A stretch of DNA of 64,000 bases, from NCBI GenBank assembly GCA_003255065.1, contig QAOA01008633.1, positions 17,647 through 81,646 on the forward strand. The letters run 5' to 3'. A program made the position numbers and the translations under genes. The notes beneath the pieces were generated by a model that was not told the origin of the DNA, did not search any database, and worked only from the letters and a program-made list of their open reading frames with translations. The DNA is from Cercis canadensis (lineage: Eukaryota > Streptophyta > Magnoliopsida > Fabales > Fabaceae). Shown in pieces: positions 23,786-36,687 of the stretch (position 1 is its first letter; every line of letters starts with the position of its first letter).

Positions 23786-26700
23786 CTAATTCAAAACAAA
23801 GGAAAGAGAATAAAATTAAGGACTTTAAAAATATTCCTTTGTAGAAAAAGAGAATGAAATGTATTAACAACAAAGACTATATCTCCAACAAAAGAAAGGG
23901 AAAGAAAGAAGGAAACTTCAGTATAATTAATGAATTGATCTACATTAGTATCCTTTTTACTTTCCTGGTAAAATTAGTTATCACCATCAAACTACTAAAA
24001 ACTCAAGATACATTAGTTTTCCAAGAAAACAATTTGAAAGAAAATTATCATTTAATTGATCATTATAGGCTCGTTATTCCACTATAAAATTCCTAGTCCA
24101 TATTTGAGGATATAAGTGCCACACTAAGAAAGAACAAAAGTGATGTCCATGATTTGAGGCCAAAGCAAGCATGTAAGTTAGATAAGTCTATGTAAGAAAC
24201 ATGCAAATATGTAAACCTCAGTCATACTTGTCAAAATAATGATAGTCAGTAGGAAAAAAAAAAAAAAAAAAAAAAACTGAAATTTCTAGTATTTTATTGG
24301 AATTTACAATCATAGTTCATAAAAGAAAGAAAAGAAATGCAGAAAATATTATAATTTAACAAATTAAATGATAACCGAAGAATTGTCAACTGGTAAAAGA
24401 ATATAAAAGCATTATTTAGACAAATGTAAATGGTAATGAAAATAAGAAGACATGCTACTTTTAGGATTCAGATTTAAATCCCAGATTCATGGAATGCCAA
24501 CAAAGTAACATGCGACACTGCCAACACTTCACATATTCAGATGTTCCTCTGCTCCCAAAAATCCATGGTTTTTATTTTGTTCTCTCCTTCACAGTCCAGC
24601 AGACACAAATAGAGCCAGAGGTCAAGAGATGGATGAGTCCGGAATTGCAGAAGAGTCAGCGTCCTATGCCACTCATCCATAATGTTGCAATATCAGATAC
24701 ATATTCTAAATATGCCTAATAAAAGAGTGGGGAAAAGAGGGACAGAAAGAGACAAAAAGTCTCTTCTATTTCTAATTCAAGTTAATCACAAGCCAAGCAA
24801 TCTCTAGGTAAATGAAATAGGTTATTGTTCACCAATTGAGGACAACTCCAATTGACAAGGATATTTAATATAAAAACCTAGTTTGAATATTAAGCTCTCT
24901 GTCCTTGAAATGCTTTCTTATAGATTACAAACTATGACTTGGCACAAAAACTTTTTGCTTGGAATATATGTGTAAAGATAATTTTAGATTAACACCAATC
25001 CATCTAGGATGACAAACAGAAGGTGTTTTAGCTGGCATAAATCAGATTTACTAACAACTTTGCTTGATGCCAACATTTACAATCTCAATCGTAACTTTAA
25101 TGGGCTTTGAACACACTGTCACAAACACAGTTTAGCTCTATAGCAATTTAAAAGAAGGAACCTACTCATGGCAAGGAGATAACTAACCGGAACTTGTCAT
25201 AGTCAGATATATAAATCAATAGACCTGTCATCCACCACTTGGGATTCCTCACCTGGTTAGGTGAGTAAGGATATTGGTAGAACTCCTAAGTTCAGAGTTT
25301 TAACACATTCGAATGTAGCAGGAAAAAAAGAAAAAGGAACTGTCTAGATAATAGATAAAAAGCAGAGTGGGATTTTGAACAAATTCTTGAAACAATTCAG
25401 AGCTAGTTAGCCATGTTCCTCAGCCTAAAAGCACTATTATTTGCCTTCTAGTATTTTGAATGGTGTTTGGTCAATAACAAAAATCACATTTAGGTAGCAG
25501 TGAAACCATTTTTTCTACATTGGAAGAGATGTAGGAGCTTACACTGACAGCAGAAAATAGCTAAACTACTTTTTCTTTAAAATGCTTTTTCTCTAACAAT
25601 AATTCTTGCCAAAGCACTTTTTAGTTTTCATGGAAGTGACTGTTGTTAAAACAGAAATTTCAAAGCAATGCCAAATGGGCACTACCTAACACAGCTAGGG
25701 TATCAGAATACTAGAAAAACTACCCCATGTTCATTGACAATCTATTCGTCTATTGGAATTTGAACTACAAAATAACCCATCCCACCCACTGCATTCTAAA
25801 AGAATTTGAACCTAGGACCAGCATATCAATTAACAAGTGCACCATCACTGGGGTCTTCAATTCAGAACCTTGCTAAAAATTTTAAAACTATAATCTTTTT
25901 CAATTTTGATCTCAAGTACAAAAATGTAGTAGGATACTAAGCTAATAACTCTATCACTTGATCAATATAACTCCAAAGCATTGTTTCTATGTGCTCTGCT
26001 TGGAACTTTCAATAAACAGAACAAGGGCTAGTTCATTCATCTAGCTACACGGTCAAAACTTTGACCCACAGAAAACCGCATTTAGAAACAAGGAAGGGAA
26101 GAGATAATTGGAAATAAACATTATACCAAGGGTGTTAGCATTGCAACTAAGCTAGTAATACACTGCACAGCAAACATTCTATATTTGTACTATTAACCTC
26201 ATAGAGTGAAACACACAAGAGCTGAAAATTAAAACTCTACTTATACTTTGAATACACTACATAACTGGTAGCCAGGAAAATTGGGAAACCCAGCAGTCAA
26301 ACTACATCAAAGATAATGCTGGTAAGAATTAAACAATATTACTAGGTAGAGAACAAAATGAAATCTAATTCAGTCAATCCACTGGCAGCTGAAGCTAAAA
26401 AATAAAATGACTAAACAATTTATGAGCAGAATAACAAGCATGCTCTGTGCCTTAAAGGTGGATGTTCTTTATTATCTTAAACATACTGTTCTATAGATCT
26501 TATGTGCTGAACATCTAAAAGTCATCTACTTCCCGCACTGTATCAGCTACAAACTTGATACAGTTATTTTACTTCTTATTCTTTAAAATACTATTTTGAT
26601 GTTCTTTCAAAACCTCCATATTACCAAAACTTGTATCTTGATTAACAACTTAGTCAAAGAAAATCCCTCGTTACCTCTCAATGGATCCTAGCTTGCCACC

Positions 26701-28892
26701 TTAAACTGAAAGGAAATAACTTTTTAAAATAATTAAAAAGTAAAGGAGGAGAAGAAGAGAATAAAGATAGGCAAGATATCAATGAAATTAGAACTTGTCT
26801 AAGTCATCAACCCACATCAGGTATGAAACACCTTCCTCTCCAGTTACAGGAAGCTCAAAAAATAGAAAGGAAGACTATCAACACTTACTAGTTGGTTTTA
26901 TCAACAAATCCTTCACAATTCAGAGCATCTCAAAATAGAAACCAAACCCAAAAGAATGGTAAAGGCACCAGCACTTGCAAATATAAATTTCCACAGGAAA
27001 TTTGGACAGTGTACTATTCCCAACTGACCACTACATGTTCTTCGACCACCAGAGGATGGCAGAGCACTTCAATATTCTATACCAGTCAGGGCCTCTTCAG
27101 GCACTCACAGATCCTATAGTTCTATCTATCCACACGCCACATACATGATAAAAGCTGATTAGTAAAAATAAAAATATGACAAGGAATTTGTTGACACAAG
27201 ACAAACTCATTTAATTTAAACAGAAAGTCACATGTAATGGGTTGCAAGCATTCTCCCAATAATCAGTTATATACTGGAGCCCTCTTGTGAAGACAAAATG
27301 AGATATTATTTTCATTGCACAATTTACAAGATAAATCCTATATGGGATATGAATATGGCAATTGGCAACAAGTGAAGAAAAGTCACTTAGTTAGCATAGT
27401 TTCTGTCTATATTTTCAAAATAAACTTCATTTTCCAAGTATTGCTTTTCAGTTTTCACCAGAGAGTTCAGGAAGATATCCCAAAACAGGTGCAAGCAGCT
27501 TATGCATACATAGCAAATAATTTTTAAATCTACTCAGTATAGCATCCAAACACGGAGAATTACAATGCATATATTCAAGGGCAAACCAAGGATCTAGGCT
27601 TGAATGTTCAGTATGCTCATAGCCAACTTCATCTACAAGCCACCACCAGGAAAGATGGAAATAATTGATGATGCAACACAAAAATTGAGAGAAGGTAAGA
27701 AGGAGCTTACAGCATTTAAAGACTGTCCATGTAACACGGAAAAGAGATGGTATCAAGCAATGCAGCAAGTATGAGCTTCACATTACTTTACATTAAGTAT
27801 GAAAGCGAATACTGGAATACAACAGAAAGACCCAAAAGCTGACTCAGTCTCAAACCAACATCAAAAGGTTCAAAAATTACAACCATCAAGCAGCGACGAC
27901 CCAAGCACAAATCTACACATTTCATTTTGGTTAGAAGCGTCCATCCATGATTGCAAAGCATAAAAGAGAGAGAATATTAATAGAATAGTCAGTGCTGCAA
28001 ACTCTAGCCCTGGGATTCTATCTAAAAGAAGTAAAAGGACTGAAAGAAATGTAGTCCCTCAGCTGAATTACTAATATTCAGTTAGCAAATGTAGAATCTA
28101 AACTTGCAATTTTACATGGAACAGAGACACAAGGCTTATAGCATGTACCCCCTTTCATTAGAACTAAGACTTCAACTACTTCTAGTACCTGTTATTGAAC
28201 TCTAAAACATTCACTGGGAATTTAATGTGGGGATGATAGACTTGATACAAAAGAAAAGCACCCTACAATTGTTTTAGAAATGCATTACAATGAAATTTTC
28301 CATAATGATTCTAAATGAAATATACATATACAACTGTCTCTACCTCTAGGAAGACCTTAAACTCATACAGAGAACCCAATTCAAAAATTGATTTAACACC
28401 AAAATACACATAAATTGAGCTTTAAAATGCATAATATTGGGCTCCTTCACCAATTTACTGGCCCCACATATAAAGTAACCCTGCATTTCATAATAATAAC
28501 TAAGGAATAGTCAGGAAGAAGCAAATTCACCCCCTTCAATGCCCCAAAACCTTCACCCCAGAAGCATAACCGAAAATTAGTCTTCAAAAATAAATTTTAG
28601 AAAAATATATACACAGGAAAAGAAGGAAATTTACCAACGAAAGGGTCGAACCAGGATTTTTAAGGTTATCTGTCTATTTATCCCACTATTATAGATGACA
28701 ATGTTTCATGAAAAATCAAAAACAGTACAAAAAGCGTGCAGAGACTGTAAAATTCTCCCAATGAAGTAGTAATCGAAGGAGGAAACGACATAAATTTAAA
28801 CATGGGATAGAAGCGAATGAATAAACAGAGTAACAAGGAGTGCTAACAGATCCGACGAGAAGCGATTAAGCGTAGAAAATATAGGATCTCAC
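23786..28892 (-). other. 5.1-kb leader intron of proteasome copy 2
   Basis: Minus-strand donor CAG|GTGAG at 28892 and acceptor GAATTAG|AAG ending at 23786. It is the counterpart of 5377-11783 and carries the empty site (27138-27145) of the hAT insertion. About 900 bases near 25230-26330 have little counterpart in copy 1 and include SINE-like remnants ('gaatttgaacctagga' at about 25800). No gene seen within. Confidence 0.85.
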
Positions 28893-29015
28893 CTGTTACT
28901 TTAACCTGTTTGGAGAATGACGAAAGTCCACAGCGCTGAAGTTCCTCCTTCTCTTTTCTGTATAGCTTCTTCTTCTTCTTCTTCTTCAAGAAAGTTTTCT
29001 CGTAAATAGGTTGGG
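28893..29015 (-). other. Non-coding first exon of proteasome copy 2
   Basis: Homologous to 11784-11950, with an expanded CTTCTT run on the plus strand at 28968-28985. The upper boundary is an estimate. Confidence 0.55.
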
Positions 29016-29075
29016 TTGGGCTAGCGTCGTTTCCTGGGCCGTTGCTTTTGGATTTAGAAATGTTGTGGGCCTAAA
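29011..29075. promoter_or_regulatory. Proteasome copy 2 promoter with TGGGCY motifs
   Basis: TGGGCT at 29017-29022, TGGGCC at 29035-29040 and TGGGCC at 29066-29071. They match copy 1 in number, orientation and approximate spacing although the surrounding bases have diverged. Confidence 0.55.
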
Positions 29076-29323
29076 TTAAGAGAATTGTTTGAAGTTATTA
29101 TTATTAGCCATTAAAAAAATAAAAAAAATTGAGCGAGTCCAATTATCAATTAAAAACAAATTGTATTAAGGCTCAAAGTGTATGTAATGGTGTAAATTTG
29201 AGGTGTGAATAATGTTTTTGAGGCTTTTATTATATCTTGGGGTAACTTGCATTTTTGAGGCTTAAGATAGTGCCTTTTAAATGCTTCAAATTCATCATTG
29301 TCTCATTTAAACCTCATTTTTCT

Positions 29324-29972
29324 AATAATTTATTCCTTGAAATGCATGTACCTTTCTAGTATGGTAGGATACTGGCAGGTGCTTAATAAGGTGGCTGTTA
29401 AGGTATTCTCCCTTCAAAAAGGGTAAAGGGTAACACTATACCACCATCTCATTTAGAGGTTTTAGTGAGATTCACATTCAAAAAATTGATGTCATTTCGA
29501 AAGATCTTAAAAATGAGTTAGTCGGTATGAATTAGAACAATTAATTTCTTATAAAATATATAAACAAAGCAATACAAGAAAAATGACAGAAAAAATGTTT
29601 TAAAAAATAACGTGAAATATTGATTTTCTTTTATACAATTAAATTCANAATAATTTGTTCCTTGAAATGCATGTACCTTTCTAATATGGTAGGATACTGG
29701 CATGTGCTTAATAAGGTGGCTATTAAGGTATGCTCCCTTCAAAAGGGGTAAGGGTAACACTATATCACCATCTCATTTAGAGGTTTTGGTGAGATTCACA
29801 TCCAAAAAAATTGATGTCATTTCGAAAGATCTTAAAAATGAGTTAGTCTGTATGAGTTAGAACAATTAATTTCCTATAAAATATATAAACAAAGCAATAC
29901 AAGAAAAATGACAGAAAAAATGTTTTAAAAAATAACGTGAAATATTGATTTTCTTTTATACAATTAAACTCA
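29324..29972. repeat. 324-bp direct repeat separated by one N
   Basis: 29324-29647 and 29649-29972 match over their whole length with scattered substitutions and abut N 29648. It is read as an unmerged contig overlap. Confidence 0.85.
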
Positions 29973-30112
29973 AAATTTGTCAATTATTTTAGAATTTAAT
30001 CTACACTGCATAACTTAATTTTTTTAAGATCTTCGCAATAATATCAATTTTAAGACATAAATCCTGCGAGAACCCTCACAATGAGGAGTCAAATAGCGCT
30101 ACCCCTAAAATT
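29425..30112. mobile_element. MITE with 'gggta.cactac' inverted ends
   Basis: Left end 'aagggtaacactataccacc ... gatcttaaaaa' is an imperfect inverted copy of the right end '...ttttttaagatcttcgcaat ... tagcgctacccct'. Its true length is about 360 bp if the N-linked repeat inside is collapsed. The same end type occurs near 38100, 38510 and 56000-56301. Confidence 0.5.
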
Positions 30113-30792
30113 ACACAAGATAGCTTAGCAGCCAGAGCTTAATAAACAAGAAAAAGGTGCAATCTAATGGTATTACAAATAGAGAAACAGAAAAGTATTC
30201 AATAGAAGTATGTATTTTGGACCTCAAGGATCGATTCTGGCCCCTCCAACAATATCAAATCCAAATAGGTTCGCCATTGATTCTTGGAACTATATAGAGG
30301 GCCTATTCTATTCAATATAGGACTAAAAATACTTTACACAAAGAAAACAAAGGTTTAATACAATACCATAATGAATATGCAACATAAAAACAAAAAAGGT
30401 TCACTCTTAAATAAGTGAAATTCGTTAAAGCCTGCAATTTTAATTCATATAATAAGAAGTAGAATGCCACATTACCATTAATATTGTACATCTCCTTTTT
30501 TCTTTTTTTGGTAAGTAGAAAGAAATACAAAAGGAGGAGCACGGGCTAAGTTCAAGCCCCACGTCTACAAGTAAAACCTATGACTTGTTGCCAATACTTG
30601 ACTGAAACAAATACTGGTACAGACTCAAAGACAACATAATAAAAAAATGTGGGTTTTGCCATAGTTGGCTAAGATATCCTTACAACGCTACCAATTAACT
30701 CTAATTAATACTTACTTTCAACAAAATTATTACCTTTTTAGATTAAGACTTTATGACTGCAATGTTCAACCATTGTTACCCCAATGCTTTTA

Positions 30793-31229
30793 GAGTTTGT
30801 CAGGGGGTTAAAATTAAGGGAAATGAAAGGAAAAGAAATGAATAAATGTGTCAATCTCCTTATTTGAAAATTCAAGATTAAAAAAGGGAATGAAACCAAG
30901 GGATAACCTCAAACTCTTATTTTTTTTTCTCACTTTTGTGTTCTCTCAATTTGGGGAGTTTGGAGAGAAAAAATGAGTAGTTTACTATTATACCTCTATT
31001 TATTTCTTCAAATTCTTTCTTAAATACTATTTAGATAACATTGTTAAATCTTATATTAAATATATTTAATTTATAAATAAATGATAAATTTGTAAAATTA
31101 TAAAAAAAAATTCTTTTCATTTTCTCTCAATTTGCTCATTTTAATCATCTAAACAAGGGAGAGGAAAATTCCTCTCATTCCCTTTTTTTTTTATTTNTTT
31201 TCTCTCACTTCAAACTCCCAAACAAATCT
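30793..31229. mobile_element. Tourist-like MITE, copy 1
   Basis: TTA flanks both sides (30790-30792 and 31230-31232). The termini 'gagtttgtcagggggttaaa' and '...caaactcccaaacaaat' are inverted and resemble PIF/Harbinger-derived Tourist MITEs. The interior matches 63405-63878 in inverse orientation ('tattatacctctatttatttcttcaaattcttt'). Confidence 0.7.
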
Positions 31230-31232
31230 TTA

Positions 31233-34042
31233 GAGTCAGAGTTGATGTTAGTGTTACAAATGATCTGCTGTCGGCGGACAATGGTGATGGTATCGGATAT
31301 ATGAAGTTTTGTTGCTATACGTGGAGTACTGTAACCATACTACACTCCAAATGATACTTGCTACCCAATTGTAATTATTTCATAATATCACAGAACATGT
31401 CCTTATCAATCGTACTCCAACTTTTTTGTTTTGTGAAAATTGCAGGACATTGCATGAGAGCACTCTCAAGTATATGACAAAAAAACTTTTGTAGGTTTCT
31501 TTGAAGATTAAATGAACGAGACATGTACAGCAAGCAACAACCAATGAAATGAAAAGAGAAGACAGGAGAGGGACAATATCCAAGTGGCCAAATCCATTTT
31601 CATAATATATACAAAGATATTCGTACAATAATCGATCTAGGGTTTCTTAAAAAGTTGAAGTTTCACTTTCGAATATCCTTTTTTCAATATCAAAAAATTT
31701 AGCTTAGTATTTATTAGCAAATAAAAATAAACACTTGCCATTTTTTTTTTTTAATGGTAAAGATATCCTCGGATAAACTTTCGAGCATCTAATCTCTCCN
31801 CTTGCACAATCTTAAGGGTGCATTTCTACATTTGCCTGATGCATTCAGAGAAAAAAAAATGTTGAGTGTTGGTCCTAAAATTCTAACATTGACTAGCTTA
31901 GATAAACTTATTATACCCTTACTGCTAGTCCAAACCTTTAGAATGCATGGCCTATATCTTCTAATAACTAGTTGTGCTATACGTACCATTGTTCTTTTTT
32001 TCCTTTTTTCTTGCATTTCTTCGTGTTATGTGGCCCTAATTAACTTTGTGCATAACATATTTAATTGGACTCATTAGAATTAACGGCTAAGATTTAACTG
32101 CCCCATATTTTGTACAAATTGAAGAGACTCGTATCGGTATGGTAATGTTACCAACTTACCATTTCTGTATCTTCTTTCATGTCGTAGTCCATTTTCATCA
32201 CGAGTAAGCTACACGAGCTTATGTGGACAAAAGGATATACCATTTCTGCAGTTGGTGGGGTTAGCTACTTGCATTTATCTTATCATTATAACTTGGCCCT
32301 ATAGCATTGTTGTGTGATAAGTGATTATATACCTCTCTGCGATTTCAATGGATCCTTATACAATATTATAATTAATAGGGGTTTAAATGTCTCATTTTCA
32401 TCTTGTTTTAGTTGGGTCATTCTTTAAAATTTTTAGACTTAATTGCAATTTTAGTCCACTTGACAAAATGAGATAATCACGTCCAACATCATAAGCATAA
32501 GCATGTTTGGTACACCAAATTTTTTTTGTAGAAATGAAATGGAAATAGAAATAGATAATGATCATTATTATTCTATTGTTTAATTTATTAATTATACCAA
32601 AAATAAAATGATAGTCCATATTCTAACATTCCATTTGGTACTATCATTCTATTGTTTAACTAAATCAAGAATGAAATGAGAATCCATATTCTAACATTCC
32701 ATTTGATATTTTGGTTCGGTATACATAATCAACATGAAATAGAATCACTGGCCATAAAAAAAAAATGAAATAGAATCATATTTGTAACTAAGTTAAAAAA
32801 TAAAGAAAATAAAACAAACATTAACTGGTTGTTAGAAGTCAAGAATAACCATTCTCACTTTTGAAAATGGAAATAATAATTTATATTTTCATGGAATCAA
32901 ATATTGGAATCGAATCACGTATTGTGTGTGCTCATAATAGAGTCATCATTCCCACAAATTAATGTATAGTTTCTTGGAATTCCTATTGTCTTCTCACTGA
33001 AAATTAAAATTCTGAATATTGCTGATAAGAACTGTGTGTGCTCGTGATTAGCTATGTTAATTAATTATTTCAATGGCACTTTAACATAAGTAGCTATTAG
33101 AACAATCACGTATGTCTAAGGGTGTAATAGCTCTTTGGAGAATTATGTGTATACATTGATTATTAAAGTTAAAGGATCATGTGTCATTTCATTTAGTCTT
33201 AAAAAATAGTAATCTCTGCTCACAGTGCATTTCCCAATGTATTCACGGGTGTATTATTACTGACATGCATATACGCAAAGGAGCAAAGAGACAAATTAAC
33301 AATCAGAGAAAAGAGATATCGTTGTCATGCAGATTTTGGTGAAGAAAAGTAGCAGCTAAGAAAATTTTCCATCAGAAACACAAATTTCACGTAGTACATC
33401 CATATTTCATTTGATATACAGTTTTTTGAACCAAATACTAACTAATCACTAAGAAACAGTTTCTTCTCAACAACAGAAAAGAAAAATGACAGTTTTTTTC
33501 TTCAAAACATGAGATTACGACCTTCTCAGATCCTAATTACTTATTTGTTGGAAAAGTTAAACGAACTCCTGCAAACATAAAACAAAGACAAATTGATCAG
33601 ATATATGCACATAAATTTCTCTTTTTGGCTTCTTTTTATTTTCTTTTGGAGATAAAATAACTTGTCAAAAAATAATATTCTCAAAATTTAATGCTTAAAT
33701 ATATATAAATTCTGACCAAAAATATATGTATAATTATTGAAAATATATATTGTTTTTAATACTTTGTACAACAATCTAAAATAGTTTTGTGAAAAATAAT
33801 TCTTTAATTAGAAGAATTTTTCTGAAAGGAAAAGTCATCTTTCATAATAAACCAAGAAAACAAATACAATAAAATGTATCCTTTTTCTAAAAGCTTTTTC
33901 ATTTTTTAACAAAATCGATACCACAATACCTTTTTCATCTTTTAAAATAATACTATTTTTAAGAAAAACATGAGTGCAAGAGGAGGACTCGAACTAAATT
34001 TTACCTACCAAATTCCACTAAACATGATCTAAAATTACTACC
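31233..34042. other. Gene-free spacer
   Basis: No gene seen. N at 31800 within a T-run region. Around 32500-32990 there are 'cattccatttggta' type MITE-end motifs. The rest is AT-rich sequence with short open frames of no coding character. Confidence 0.5.
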
Positions 34043-35419
34043 TTAATTTGCAGGACATTGAAATCCTTGTGGTGGATATTTGCCACAGTCAATGAGGACC
34101 TGCAGAGCAAGTGGTAGCACAAGATTGATGTTCAGAAGCTTAAGCCTAATGGTGGTGCAAAGGCACACAGCAGCGTCTAAGTCCAAAAGCCCTCCCAGCA
34201 CTGGACAGCATGCTTGTTTGGCACTGCTACCAATTCCAATATGTATGAGACCACCAAGAACATCCACACATGCACCAAGCTTCAAAGTGTCAATTGGGCA
34301 TGTAGGTTGAGCTGGTGGTGGAGGACACGGTGTTCCTGGAGGCTTAGGCACTATACTTGGTGGTGATGGTGGTGTTACAACCGGTGGAAGTGGTGTAGGT
34401 GGTGTCACAACTGGTGGAAGTGGCGGAACATAGGGAGGTCTCACAATGGGCGGTGTGGGTACAACTGGTGGTGGAAGCACAATGGGTGGTTTCACAACTG
34501 GTGGATTTGGCACATAGGGTGGTGACACAATTGGCGGTTTAGGCACATAGGGAGGTGTCACAATGGGTGGTGGTGTCACAATTGGTGGTGTGGGTACAAC
34601 TGGTGGTGGAAGCACAATGGGTGGTTTCACAACTGGTGGCTTTGGCACATACGGTGGTGACACAATTGGTGGTTTAGGCACATAGGGAGGTGTCACAATG
34701 GGTGGTTTTGGTACAATTGGTGGTGGTAGCACAATGGGTGGTTTCACAACTGGTGGCTTTGGCACATAGGGTGGTGACACAACTGGTGGTTTAGGCACAT
34801 AGGGTGGTGACACAACTGGTGGTTTAGGCACATAGGGTGGTGGTTGAACCACAGGAGGTTTTGGGACATAGGGTGGTGGTTTCACAACAGGAGGTTTTGG
34901 CACATAGGGTGGTGGTTTCACAACAGGAGGTTTTGGCACATAGGGTGGATGCACTGGCGGTTTAACAATTGGGGGTTTGGGGACATGGGGTGGATGCACT
35001 GGTGGTTTCACAATAGGGGGTTTGGGAACATAGGGTGGATGCACTGGCGGTTTCACAATAGGAGGTTTTGGTACATTGGGTGGATGTACCGGAGGTTTCA
35101 CAACAGGGGGTTTTGGTACATAGGGTGGATGTGGTTTTGGAACATAAGGTGGGCGAGGTTTAACATGGGGTGGTTTTGGTGATGACTTGGGTGGTGGGCA
35201 TGGTGCCACCTTTGGTGGCTTGGGAACATAAGGATGCTTAGGTGGTTTGTGAACTGGTGGCTTCACTATTGGAGGATGCTTTGGTGGGAGCTTAGGGTGG
35301 TGCTTTGGAGGGTTTGAAGGAGGAGATGGGTATGGACAATAAGGGCAAGCAAGAGTGTTGAGCAAAGTGCCCAACTGCAAGAGAAGGATCAAAAGATTGG
35401 CTAGTGCACTTTTCCCCAT
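34043..35419 (-). CDS. Hybrid proline-rich protein with 8-cysteine domain
   Basis: 458 residues from the ATG at 35419; the frame extends five codons further only to a GTG. Residues 1-25 are a signal peptide (MGKSALANLLILLLQLGTLL). Residues about 30-365 are a Pro/Val/Lys-rich repeat built from PPYVPKPPVVKPP variants. The C-terminal ~90 residues form the eight-cysteine Hydrophob_seed/LTP-like domain with the order C, C, CC, CxC, C, C (ACVDVLGG, ACCPVLGGL, CLC, DCGK, FQCPAN). This is the hybrid proline-rich protein family, related to tomato TPRP-F1. Such proteins are secreted to the cell wall and linked to wall extension, lipid binding or defence. No intron. Length varies in this family because the repeat expands and contracts. 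Function is family inference. Confidence 0.93.
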   Translation of the reverse strand: MGKSALANLLILLLQLGTLLNTLACPYCPYPSPPSNPPKHHPKLPPKHPPIVKPPVHKPPKHPYVPKPPKVAPCPPPKSSPKPPHVKPRPPYVPKPHPPYVPKPPVVKPPVHPPNVPKPPIVKPPVHPPYVPKPPIVKPPVHPPHVPKPPIVKPPVHPPYVPKPPVVKPPPYVPKPPVVKPPPYVPKPPVVQPPPYVPKPPVVSPPYVPKPPVVSPPYVPKPPVVKPPIVLPPPIVPKPPIVTPPYVPKPPIVSPPYVPKPPVVKPPIVLPPPVVPTPPIVTPPPIVTPPYVPKPPIVSPPYVPNPPVVKPPIVLPPPVVPTPPIVRPPYVPPLPPVVTPPTPLPPVVTPPSPPSIVPKPPGTPCPPPPAQPTCPIDTLKLGACVDVLGGLIHIGIGSSAKQACCPVLGGLLDLDAAVCLCTTIRLKLLNINLVLPLALQVLIDCGKYPPQGFQCPAN

Positions 35420-35502
35420 TTTTAAAGAATTCACTAGCTAGACCTCTCAAGGAAGATGAAGAGAGGTGCTATATTCCACTTAAAACCCAAGAATGAAGAA
35501 CC

Positions 35503-35511
35503 CCTTTTATC
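35503..35511 (-). promoter_or_regulatory. TATA-box candidate of the proline-rich gene
   Basis: Minus-strand GATAAAAGG about 88 bases upstream of the ATG. Position is plausible; no other support. Confidence 0.35.
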
Positions 35512-35889
35512 ATGCTTCAACCTTCAACCCTCTATCTCTCAATCATAATCGATAATTCCTCTCATTAAATTATTTTAGTATATTTGTAGTCGTTTATTGA
35601 CTTGAGGAACACACAAAAATCTTTAAAGGATAGGAACGGCAGAAAATGAAGCAGATTCAGTTTTGGATTCACGGGAGGAAGTGATGTGTCTGAACAATTT
35701 AACCAGAAAAAAATGTGGGGCTAATGGTGAGTCCAAAATTTCAACTACTTTTAAAGGACAAATGGAATCAAGATTACGCGGTTTGTGCTAGAAGACATAT
35801 TAGTTTTTTAACATGTTCTGACTACTTGTGTCTATTGAGCCCGTGAAGGGAGGGTAGTTACCTAAAGCTCCTCATGTGATGCTTACTAG

Positions 35890-36300
35890 CTACTTGCACT
35901 AAGATTCTTTTATTAAAATAACTGAAGACATTTAGGAGTTGGATACCATGAGATTTGCCACTAATGAGATAGGGTTTTTACTCTAAAAATACTACTGGAG
36001 AGAAACTGTAGTTACACTATTGGAAAATATATTTTAGTCAGACTTGAAATTAAGATTTTAGTAACATTATATATAGTTTTCGTATAAAACTTGTAGAGTA
36101 ATATTAGAATGTCAAAATATGATGAGAATGAGATATGGGATTTTGCCTGATCTCTAATTATGAGGAGAGAGTTCATAAAAAATAAAGTGTGAGGAGACAG
36201 ACAGCTCTCACTAGCTAGCTTGCACTATGATTCTTTTATTAAAATAATTACACTTAAGAGTAGGATACCATGAGACTTTTCACTAAAGGGATAGGATTTT
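35890..36300. repeat. Dispersed direct repeat of ~90 bp
   Basis: 35890-35980 and 36215-36300 share 'cttgcacta.gattcttttattaaaataa' and 'ggataccatgaga.tt..cactaa', about 320 bases apart. No N lies between them, so this is probably a real old duplication. Confidence 0.6.
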
Positions 36301-36603
36301 TCTTCTTAGTAGATTACCATAAAAAAACTTTTTTTTTTCGGTTACATAACGATAAGAAAGTTTGAATCTTTACATCTTATATACTATTTAAATTTCTTAC
36401 TATTAGATCACACTAGTGATTTAACATAACTCAAGTTACACATCACAGTAAATCAAATTAAATGTTTCATAATATTTTCTAGGTTTAATTTAAGTTAGAT
36501 AATAGATTAATGTGTGCGCATATACAAAACAAAAGTCTAATATTATAAATAAGTAGAATAACCAAGATGTAGCCAATTACTTGTGGTCTAGTAATATCTC
36601 CTT

Positions 36604-36687
36604 TGAGCATAAGAACCTGAGGGTTCATGTCAATAGCTTTATTCATGAGCATAAGAACCTGAGGGTTCATGTCAATAGCTTTATTCA
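36604..36687. repeat. 42-bp tandem duplication
   Basis: Two adjacent identical 42-bp copies starting 'tgagcataagaacctgaggg'. Just downstream (36710-36780) 'cttagcgtgttacg' occurs twice about 38 bases apart. Confidence 0.9.

Noticed and set aside
25230..25900. tRNA-like motifs in the copy 2 intron
   Set aside because: Only isolated B-box-like strings; no cloverleaf, paired A box or target duplication found.
34844..35182. 112-codon Trp-rich frame opposite the proline-rich gene
   Set aside because: It is the antisense shadow of the Pro codon repeat (CCN read backwards gives Gly/Trp-rich strings).
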